Positions 1 through 5,334 of a stretch of DNA of 7,702 nt are shown piece after piece. A program made the position numbers and the translations under genes. Numbering within the stretch: position 1 is the stretch's first letter; the number at the start of each line of letters is the position of its first letter. Source of the DNA: Myxococcales bacterium (GTDB lineage Bacteria; Myxococcota_A; Polyangia; Polyangiales; Houyiibacteriaceae); assembly GCA_030622585.1 (NCBI GenBank), contig JAUXFZ010000104.1:1-7702 (forward strand), given 5' to 3'. The notes under the pieces are model-generated. The model saw only the letters and a list, made by a program, of their open reading frames with translations, had not been told where the DNA came from and ran no database searches.

Positions 1-1997
1 GCATGCTGGCGGTCCACCAGGTCGATCAAGTCACTCATGATGTTGTTGAGCTCGAAGTCTTTGGGCGTATAGACCGCTGCGACCCCCCCGCGACGAAGCC
101 GCTCGGCATCCACCTCGGGAATGATGCCACCGGCGACGACCGGTATGTCGCCAAGCCCCGCTTCACGGAGCCGCTCCACCACGTCGGGCACGAGCGCGAG
201 ATGTGAGCCGCTCAGGATGCTGAGGCCGATCAGATGCACCCCTCCCTCGAGCGCGGACGCGACGATCTGCTCCGGCGAGACTCGAATGCCTTCGTAGACC
301 ACATCGAAACCGACGTCGCGCGCCTTGATGGCAATTTGCTCTGCACCGTTCGAATGGCCGTCGAGCCCGGGCTTGCCCACCAGCAGCTTCGCGCGTCTTC
401 CCATCCGAGATTCGAGATCATGGAGCCGCTTGCGAAGCCGAGCGACGGTTTCGGCGGCCGGGCCGGACCCGGAGGTCTTCACGGTGGCTCCTGCGACACC
501 GGTCGGTGCGCGGTACTCGCCCCATACATCACGCAGCGTATTGGCCCACTCCCCGGTCGTCACGCCCGCATGTGCGGCCACAATCGACGGCGCCATCAAG
601 TTCTCGCTGGTCTTGGCGACGCGTTGCAGCTCCGCCAGAGCTCGTTCGACAGCCCCGTTGTCGCGCTCTGCTTTCCAGCGACCGAGCGCCGCGCGCTGAG
701 AGGCGTCGACTTCGGGATCGATCGTGAGGATAGCCTCGTCGAGGTTCTCGGTGAGCGGGGAGGGCGCGCCGTCCACGTACTTGTTGACGCCAACGACGAC
801 CTGGTCGCCGCTCTCGATGGCGCGAAGCCGTGCGGCATTGGACTCGACGAGCTTCTGCTTGATGTAACCGCTCTCCACGGCTTCGACGGCGCCGCCGCGC
901 TTCAAGACTTCTTGCACCTCGGCCCATGCGGATTCGACGAGGTGCCGCGTCTGCGCTTCGACGACTTCGCTCCCTTTGAACAAGTCGGCGTACTCGAGAA
1001 GGTCGCTCTCGTAGGCGAGGATCTGCTGCGCGCGCAGTGACCACTGCTGGTCCCACGGACGTGGCAGGCCGAGCGCCTCGTTCCAGGCTGGAAGCTGGAT
1101 CGCTCGCGCTCGCGCGTCCTTGCTGAGCGTCACCGCAAGCATTTCGAGGACGATTCGAATCACGTTGTTCTCGGGCTGCTGCTCGGTGAGGCCTAGGGAA
1201 TTCACCTGAACACCGTACCGGAAACGCCGCTGCTTCGCGTCCGTGACGCCGTAGCGCTCTCGTGTGACGCGGTCCCAGAGCTCGACGAAAGCGCGCATCT
1301 TGCAAAGCTCTTCGACGAAGCGAATGCCGGCGTTGACGAAGAAGCTCATGCGTCCGACTACGTTGCCGAACTCGCTGTCTGGCACGCGGCCCGTGGCCTT
1401 CACCGCGTCGAGCACGCCGATGGCCGTGACCAACGCGTAGGCAAGCTCTTGTGTCGGCGTCGCACCCGCTTCCTGAAGATGGTAGCTGCAGATGTTGATC
1501 GGGTTCCACTTGGGAACCTCTTTGACCGTGTACGTGACGAGATCGGTGATCAACCGCATCGACGCGGCGGGCGGGAAGATGTGGGTGCCGCGGGAAAGGT
1601 ATTCCTTGATGATGTCGTTTTGCGTCGTTCCGCGAAGGACGCTCGGGTCGACGCCCTGATCTTCCGCGGCGGCTACGTACAGCGACAACAGCCATACCGC
1701 CGTCGCGTTGATCGTCATCGACGTGTTCATCTGATCGAGAGGCAATCCGTCGAAGAGCGCACGCATGTCGCCAATGTGCGAAACCGGAACGCCGACCTTA
1801 CCGACCTCTCCGCGCGCAAGCGGATCGTCCGCGTCGTACCCGGTCTGGGTCGGCAAATCGAACGCCACGCTGAGGCCTGTCTGGCCCTTGGCCAGGTTGG
1901 TCCGATACAGCGCGTTGGACGCCGCCGCCGTGCTGTGGCCCGAGTAGGTCCGCATGATCCACGGTTTGTCGCGCTTCCGCTTGCCGTCCTCTGCCAT
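1..1997 (-). CDS. ecm: Ethylmalonyl-CoA mutase, B12-dependent (MeaA/Ecm type), 3' end cut by window edge
   Basis: Adenosylcobalamin-dependent radical mutase, predicted to convert (2R)-ethylmalonyl-CoA to (2S)-methylsuccinyl-CoA in the cytoplasmic ethylmalonyl-CoA pathway. 665 codons are visible and no stop is reached; relatives of about 650-690 residues suggest the end lies just outside. The catalytic TIM barrel opens with PWIMRTYSGHSTAAASN and GLSVAFDLPTQTGYD. It therefore lacks the longer N-terminal arm of methylmalonyl-CoA mutase, as MeaA/Ecm proteins do. Further barrel signatures are QNDIIKEY (126-133), NSLGLTEQQPENN and LPAWNEALGLPRPWDQQWS; the last two are typical of Ecm rather than methylmalonyl- or isobutyryl-CoA mutase. 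After a linker, a fused B12-binding domain starts near residue 535, with D546-G-H548-S-N-G551, the DxHxxG base-off cobalamin motif in which His replaces the lower ligand. The ATG at 1997 has AAAGGA seven bases upstream. It is divergent from a RamB-like regulator. Substrate assignment rests on sequence resemblance recalled from the family; another short-chain acyl-CoA mutase is the main alternative. Confidence 0.88.
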   Translation of the reverse strand, partial: MAEDGKRKRDKPWIMRTYSGHSTAAASNALYRTNLAKGQTGLSVAFDLPTQTGYDADDPLARGEVGKVGVPVSHIGDMRALFDGLPLDQMNTSMTINATAVWLLSLYVAAAEDQGVDPSVLRGTTQNDIIKEYLSRGTHIFPPAASMRLITDLVTYTVKEVPKWNPINICSYHLQEAGATPTQELAYALVTAIGVLDAVKATGRVPDSEFGNVVGRMSFFVNAGIRFVEELCKMRAFVELWDRVTRERYGVTDAKQRRFRYGVQVNSLGLTEQQPENNVIRIVLEMLAVTLSKDARARAIQLPAWNEALGLPRPWDQQWSLRAQQILAYESDLLEYADLFKGSEVVEAQTRHLVESAWAEVQEVLKRGGAVEAVESGYIKQKLVESNAARLRAIESGDQVVVGVNKYVDGAPSPLTENLDEAILTIDPEVDASQRAALGRWKAERDNGAVERALAELQRVAKTSENLMAPSIVAAHAGVTTGEWANTLRDVWGEYRAPTGVAGATVKTSGSGPAAETVARLRKRLHDLESRMGRRAKLLVGKPGLDGHSNGAEQIAIKARDVGFDVVYEGIRVSPEQIVASALEGGVHLIGLSILSGSHLALVPDVVERLREAGLGDIPVVAGGIIPEVDAERLRRGGVAAVYTPKDFELNNIMSDLIDLVDRQH

Positions 1998-2004
1998 CCG
2001 CCGG

Positions 2005-2015
2005 TCCTTTCCTCT
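2005..2015 (-). promoter_or_regulatory. Ribosome binding site of ecm
   Basis: On the minus strand this reads AGAGGAAAGGA, two overlapping purine-rich Shine-Dalgarno-like stretches. The nearer one ends seven bases before the ATG at 1997. It supports that ATG as the start of the mutase, in agreement with where the MeaA/Ecm family begins. Confidence 0.65.
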
Positions 2016-2205
2016 GCGATTTGCCGAGGGGGCAGAAGCCTACCTCGTTTTTCGCGTTGCTTGCGTTCTAGGCCCGCGTGACCGTTGCGGTGCTCTTTAC
2101 AGCTTCACACGGTCGAGCCCGGTGTACCTTGGATTATCATACGGCGGGTGGGGGTCAAGCGGCTGAGAAACATAGCTTTTCTTCGTTTTGAGGGCCTGGT
2201 GGATC

Positions 2206-2224
2206 TTGTAAAGTTGCGGTAAAC
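2206..2224. promoter_or_regulatory. Candidate RamB-like operator upstream of the regulator
   Basis: TTGTAAAGTT (2206-2215) differs at one base from TTGCAAAGTT, the reverse complement of the core of the corynebacterial RamB box as I recall it (AACTTTGCAA). It overlaps a direct repeat of GTAAA at 2208-2212 and 2219-2223, spaced 11 bases, about one helical turn. The site ends just before the regulator start at 2232, a position suited to autorepression. A further CTTTAC (2095-2100) and a second copy of GTTGCGGT (2084-2091, matching 2213-2220) lie nearer ecm. Consensus taken from memory; the match could be chance. Confidence 0.3.
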
Positions 2225-2231
2225 GGCTCGG

Positions 2232-3737
2232 ATGGCGAAAACGAACGCAGCGATGGGGCAGCGTTTGAGGGAGCTACGGCTGCGGCGGGGCCTACAGCAA
2301 AGTGAGGTCGCCCGCCGCCTCAAGATCTCCCCCGCCTATTTGAGCCTCATCGAGAAGGGCAAGCGCGTCGTGCAGCTGCCCCTGCTGTTTCAAGCGCTCG
2401 AGCTCTACGGCGTTGCGGTCGAAGACTTCATGGGGAGCCTCGGCGAGCATCGGGTCGACGACGGCCTTGCGCGGCTTCTCGACGAGCCCTTGTTGCGCTC
2501 TCTCAACCTCAGCGAGGACGACCTGGCCAGTATCAGCGCCGAGCCTCGGATGGTGGCCACGATCACGGCGCTATTCAATCTTTACAAGAACACACGCAGT
2601 CAGCTCGACCACGTGATGGCAAGCATCGCGCAACGCGAGCGGCAGGCGGACGACGACTCCCTGCGCTTCGACTACAGCCCGTACGATGAAGTGACCGATT
2701 TTCTCGAGCAGCATGCCAACTGGTTCGAGCAGCTCGAAGAACGCGCGCAGCAATTTCGGCGCGACTGCGGACTCGGCCGACGCGTCACGAGCGACGACCT
2801 CGAGCGTGGGTTGCTCGAACAGGTGGGCGTCCGTGTGCAGCGAATTTCCGAACGCACCGATAGCTCGGTCATCCGGACGTGGAATGCCGACCAGCGAATC
2901 CTCACCGTCTCGGGCGACTTGTTCGAGCAGCGCCTGAAGTTTCAGCTTGCGCATACGATCGCGCTCGGCCTCTTTGACGAGGAAAAGCTCCACAAGCCGA
3001 TTCTCGAAGGGTACAGCGGCCAGCATTCCGAGACCCGGAAGCTCATCAAGATCCACCTCGCCAACTATTTCGCCGGCGCGCTCCTGCTCCCTTATCCAGA
3101 TTTTTACCGCGAGGTGACTAGCACTCGGCATGACGTCGAGCTCCTCGCGCAGCTATTCGAGTCGTCGTACGAGACCGTGGCCCACCGGATGTGCAATCTT
3201 TCGGACCCGCGCCGCCGCGGCGTCCCGATGCACTTCTTGAGGGTGGATGTCGCCGGTAACATCTCGAAGCGATATTCAGGAGACGGGATTCGGTTCCCGC
3301 ACCAAGATGGCTCTTGCCCCAAGATGGCTGTGCACCTCGCGTTCCTGACCCCCAGCGTGATCACCAAGCAATATTCCGCATTTCCGGACGGATCGACGTA
3401 TTTCTGCTTTGCCAAGGTCGTCAGCGAGCCTCAACAGGGTTCGCTCGTCAAGGGCACGACCTACAGCATCGGCCTCGGCACGCATGCGGACGATGCCAAG
3501 CATTTTGCATATGCCGACGACCTCCCGTTCGCGGACCCGAAAAAGATGTCGGTGCCCGTTGGAACGACGTGCCGGTTCTGCGAGCGCACCGATTGCAACA
3601 TGAGGTCAGCCCCGAGCTACAAGTTCGCTTTCCGCGTCGACGAGTACACCAAGAAGGACAACTTCTTCTCGCCGCTCGTCCGCGGGGACTCGGGCGTGGA
3701 CGTAGAGAAGCCGGCTCGCCGGAAGCCAACGCCGTGA
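2232..3737 (+). CDS. XRE-family short-chain fatty acyl regulator (ScfR), RamB/PrpR-like
   Basis: DNA-binding regulator of 501 residues with the layout of RamB and PrpR, which control acetate, glyoxylate and propionyl-CoA metabolism. Residues about 8-64 form an XRE/Cro helix-turn-helix (RLRELRLRRGLQQSEVARRL, then ISPAYLSLIEKGKR). Residues about 185-320 match the ImmA/IrrE-like domain, including ANYFAGALLLP (277-287). The zinc peptidase HExxH is absent: the equivalent stretch is FQLAHTIAL, leaving only H241, as is usual in this regulator group, so peptidase activity is not expected. The C-terminal DUF2083-like region has CPKMAVHLAF (C362) and the cluster C447-R-F-C450-E-R-T-D-C455. In mycobacterial PrpR, conserved C-terminal cysteines are reported to hold a 4Fe-4S cluster, and CoA esters act as ligands. 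The ATG at 2232 has no strong ribosome site; the ATG at 2253 would trim seven residues and has none either. Divergence from ecm makes that gene the obvious target (inference); whether it activates or represses cannot be read from sequence. Confidence 0.88.
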   Translation: MAKTNAAMGQRLRELRLRRGLQQSEVARRLKISPAYLSLIEKGKRVVQLPLLFQALELYGVAVEDFMGSLGEHRVDDGLARLLDEPLLRSLNLSEDDLASISAEPRMVATITALFNLYKNTRSQLDHVMASIAQRERQADDDSLRFDYSPYDEVTDFLEQHANWFEQLEERAQQFRRDCGLGRRVTSDDLERGLLEQVGVRVQRISERTDSSVIRTWNADQRILTVSGDLFEQRLKFQLAHTIALGLFDEEKLHKPILEGYSGQHSETRKLIKIHLANYFAGALLLPYPDFYREVTSTRHDVELLAQLFESSYETVAHRMCNLSDPRRRGVPMHFLRVDVAGNISKRYSGDGIRFPHQDGSCPKMAVHLAFLTPSVITKQYSAFPDGSTYFCFAKVVSEPQQGSLVKGTTYSIGLGTHADDAKHFAYADDLPFADPKKMSVPVGTTCRFCERTDCNMRSAPSYKFAFRVDEYTKKDNFFSPLVRGDSGVDVEKPARRKPTP

Positions 3738-3751
3738 TATGGTCGCGCCCC

Positions 3752-3756
3752 GGAGG
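3752..3756 (+). promoter_or_regulatory. Ribosome binding site of yajQ
   Basis: A strong GGAGG five bases before the ATG at 3762, in the 24-base gap after the regulator stop. It fixes the yajQ start and suggests independent, efficient translation even if transcription reads through from the regulator. Confidence 0.75.
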
Positions 3757-3761
3757 TCCAC

Positions 3762-4247
3762 ATGCCGTCGTTCGATGTTGTTTCCAAAATCGACCAACAC
3801 GAGGTCGACAATGCACGTAACCAAGCGAGCAAAGAGATCGCTCAACGGTATGATTTCAAGGGCACCGACAGCAAGATCGAACAGACCGAGGACGGGATCG
3901 TGATTCGGGCGAACAGCGAGGGCCGGGTAGACGCCGCGCGCGATGTGCTCGAAAGCAAGATGGTCCGCCGGCAGGTGTCCCTGAAGTCGCTCGATGCGCA
4001 GGCGCCCCAGCAGGCAGGCGGGCAAACGTGGCGTCAGCTGATCAAGCTCAAGGAAGGCGTATCCAAAGAAAAGGCCAAGGAAATCGTCAAGGAGATCAAG
4101 GCCAACAAGCTCAAGGTGCAGGCCTCGATCCAGGGCGATTCGGTGCGGGTGTCCGGCAAGAAGCGCGACGATCTGCAGGACGCGATTGCGTTCCTCAAAG
4201 AGCAAGACTTCGACCTGCCGCTGCAATACGTGAATTTCCGGGATTGA
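3762..4247 (+). CDS. yajQ: YajQ-family nucleotide/cyclic-di-GMP-binding protein (DUF520)
   Basis: Small cytoplasmic protein of 161 residues, the usual length of the YajQ (DUF520) family. It begins with the hallmark MPSFDVVSKID and continues with EVDNARNQASKEIAQRYDFKG, covering the first of two ferredoxin-like halves. The second half carries QLIKLKEGVSKEKAKEIVK and ends LPLQYVNFRD, the conserved C-terminal signature. Family members bind nucleotides; a Xanthomonas homologue is a cyclic-di-GMP effector that works with a transcription factor, while in many other bacteria the role is unsettled. No DNA-binding or membrane segment is visible. It follows the regulator by 24 bases and precedes the prephenate dehydratase by at most 11 bases, so co-transcription with pheA is likely. 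Family membership is nearly certain; ligand and partner in this organism are unknown. Confidence 0.95.
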   Translation: MPSFDVVSKIDQHEVDNARNQASKEIAQRYDFKGTDSKIEQTEDGIVIRANSEGRVDAARDVLESKMVRRQVSLKSLDAQAPQQAGGQTWRQLIKLKEGVSKEKAKEIVKEIKANKLKVQASIQGDSVRVSGKKRDDLQDAIAFLKEQDFDLPLQYVNFRD

Positions 4248-4249
4248 GG
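4246..4249 (+). promoter_or_regulatory. Ribosome binding site deciding the pheA TTG start
   Basis: GAGG sits on top of the yajQ stop codon (4245-4247) and nine bases before TTG at 4259. Its placement favours 4259 over the upstream TTG at 4244, which has no purine-rich site. A ribosome site lying in a preceding stop codon suggests translational coupling with yajQ. Confidence 0.45.
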
Positions 4250-4258
4250 CCCTTCGCT

Positions 4259-5122
4259 TTGGCGCAGACGAAACAAGAGCTCGCGGTCGGATATCAGGGC
4301 ACGGAGGGCGCCTATAGCCAACTCGCTGCGAAGCATCACTTCGCTGGCGCCGAGGCGCGGCTTCGCTGCGTCGGCTATCATAGTTTTCGCGAGATGCTCG
4401 AGGCGGTGAAAGCGGGCGAGGTCGATGTCGCGGTCCTCCCGCTCGAGAACTCCATCGCTGGGTCGATCAACGACAGTTATGACCTGTTGGCTGACACGGG
4501 GTTGTCCCTGGTCGGGGAGGAGTTTCAGCCAATCGCCCACTGCCTCATCGGCGCAGCGGATGTACCGGTGACCGACATTCGCCGGGTGTATTCACATCCG
4601 GTCGCGTTGGCGCAGTGCGGCGAGTTTCTCGAGACGCTCGAGGATTGCCACGTAGAGGCGTTCATCGACACGGCAATGGCCGTCGAGCGCGTCAAACGGG
4701 ACGCCGACTCGACGCAAGCTGCCATCGCCAGCGAGGAGGCGGCTGCGCTGCACGGGCTGCCGATTCTGCGCCGCGATATCGCCGACCATCCGGAGAATTA
4801 CACGAGGATGGTGATGGTTGCCCGGGAGCCTGCCCACCACGAGCCAGGCGTGCCTTGCAAGACTTCACTTATCTTTTCGACGATTCACGAGCAGGGCGCC
4901 TTGGCGCGGTGCATCGCGATCTTCGCTGAACGGGGTCTGAATCTCACGAAGATCGAATCACGTCCCAAGCCGCACAGTCCATTCGAATATGTCTTCTATG
5001 TCGACTTCGAGGGCAACGTCGATCGCGAGACGACACAGGCCGCCCTGCGAGATCTCGAAGCGGTCACGACCTTTCTCAAGGTCCTCGGATCCTACCCGAT
5101 CGGCCGCGCAACCACCGACTAA
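4259..5122 (+). CDS. pheA: Prephenate dehydratase with C-terminal ACT domain
   Basis: Monofunctional prephenate dehydratase, converting prephenate to phenylpyruvate with loss of CO2 and water in phenylalanine synthesis. The product is 287 residues, normal for this form without a chorismate mutase domain. The dehydratase domain opens with VGYQGTEGAYS and contains LPLENSIAGSI (L62-E-N-S-I-A-G68), YSHPVALAQC and NYTRM (180-184) with the catalytic Thr182; most homologues have Phe where Met184 stands. The ACT domain starts near K201 and holds G213-A-L215 and E233-S-R-P236, the GAL and ESRP motifs of phenylalanine binding, so feedback inhibition is expected. There is no in-frame ATG or GTG near the proper N-terminus. 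I chose TTG at 4259 because GAGG (4246-4249) lies nine bases before it; TTG at 4244, overlapping the yajQ stop, is the alternative. The same frame stays open back into yajQ, but that extension is only a shadow of yajQ. Confidence 0.93.
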   Translation: MAQTKQELAVGYQGTEGAYSQLAAKHHFAGAEARLRCVGYHSFREMLEAVKAGEVDVAVLPLENSIAGSINDSYDLLADTGLSLVGEEFQPIAHCLIGAADVPVTDIRRVYSHPVALAQCGEFLETLEDCHVEAFIDTAMAVERVKRDADSTQAAIASEEAAALHGLPILRRDIADHPENYTRMVMVAREPAHHEPGVPCKTSLIFSTIHEQGALARCIAIFAERGLNLTKIESRPKPHSPFEYVFYVDFEGNVDRETTQAALRDLEAVTTFLKVLGSYPIGRATTD

Positions 5123-5175
5123 TGTGCGATCCGAAAGCGTTGTGTCGAGTGGCAACGTGGTCAGGCTTGTTTCAT

Positions 5176-5192
5176 CCAACCCACCCACCCCC
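5176..5192 (-). other. G-rich tract on the minus strand between convergent genes
   Basis: The minus strand reads GGGGGTGGGTGGGTTGG: three runs of three or more G with one-base loops, then a GG. It could form a two-tier or imperfect three-tier quadruplex. It lies 54-70 bases after the pheA stop. A simple C-rich spacer with no role is equally possible. Confidence 0.3.
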
Positions 5193-5214
5193 GCCGCGTA
5201 ATCCTCCCTCCGCG

Positions 5215-5247
5215 GCATGCGCTTCGCTTTGCCTTGGCGGCGCATGC
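5215..5247. repeat. Perfect 8-bp inverted repeat in the convergent intergenic gap
   Basis: GCATGCGC (5215-5222) is exactly complementary to GCGCATGC (5240-5247), with a 17-base loop. The right arm is part of a larger palindrome, GCGCATGCGC (5240-5249). It lies between the 3' ends of pheA and the right-hand minus-strand gene, so it could serve as a two-way transcription stop. There is no T-tract on either strand, so it is not a standard intrinsic terminator. The rest of 5123-5334 holds no believable gene. Confidence 0.3.
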
Positions 5248-5334
5248 GCGCCGGGCGTCGCCTTCGGCTCGCGCTTCCGCGCAACCCCGCCCGCTCTAGA
5301 CTCGCTTTGCAGCACTACCTTTGTGAGCTGCACA

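Larger units (their letters stand above)
1998..2231. promoter_or_regulatory. Divergent promoter region between ecm and the RamB-like regulator
   Basis: These 234 bases separate two outward-facing start codons, so both promoters should lie here. The section around 2131-2215 is clearly more AT-rich than the flanking genes. For ecm on the minus strand there is a TTGACC box (2153-2158) and GATAAT (2133-2138), but the spacer is only 14 bases, so this is a weak sigma-70 candidate. I could not find a convincing -35/-10 pair for the regulator. No open reading frame here looks like a gene. Confidence 0.5.

Noticed and set aside
234..1040. A 268-codon open frame on the plus strand.
   Set aside because: Lies wholly antisense to the mutase, whose translation is strongly conserved along its length; the product has no family signature. 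It is a by-product of high GC.
529..1695. A 388-codon minus-strand frame very rich in Arg.
   Set aside because: Out-of-frame shadow of the mutase on the same strand; arginine-rich, low-complexity product typical of off-frame GC-rich DNA.
2105..2323. A 72-codon minus-strand frame across the divergent promoter and the start of the regulator.
   Set aside because: Arg/Ser-rich, overlaps the helix-turn-helix coding region antisense, and has no family resemblance.
4028..4258. N-terminal extension of the prephenate dehydratase frame back into yajQ.
   Set aside because: The extension is Gln/Arg/Gly-rich off-frame yajQ sequence; the dehydratase fold begins at VGYQGTEGAYS, just after the TTG at 4259.
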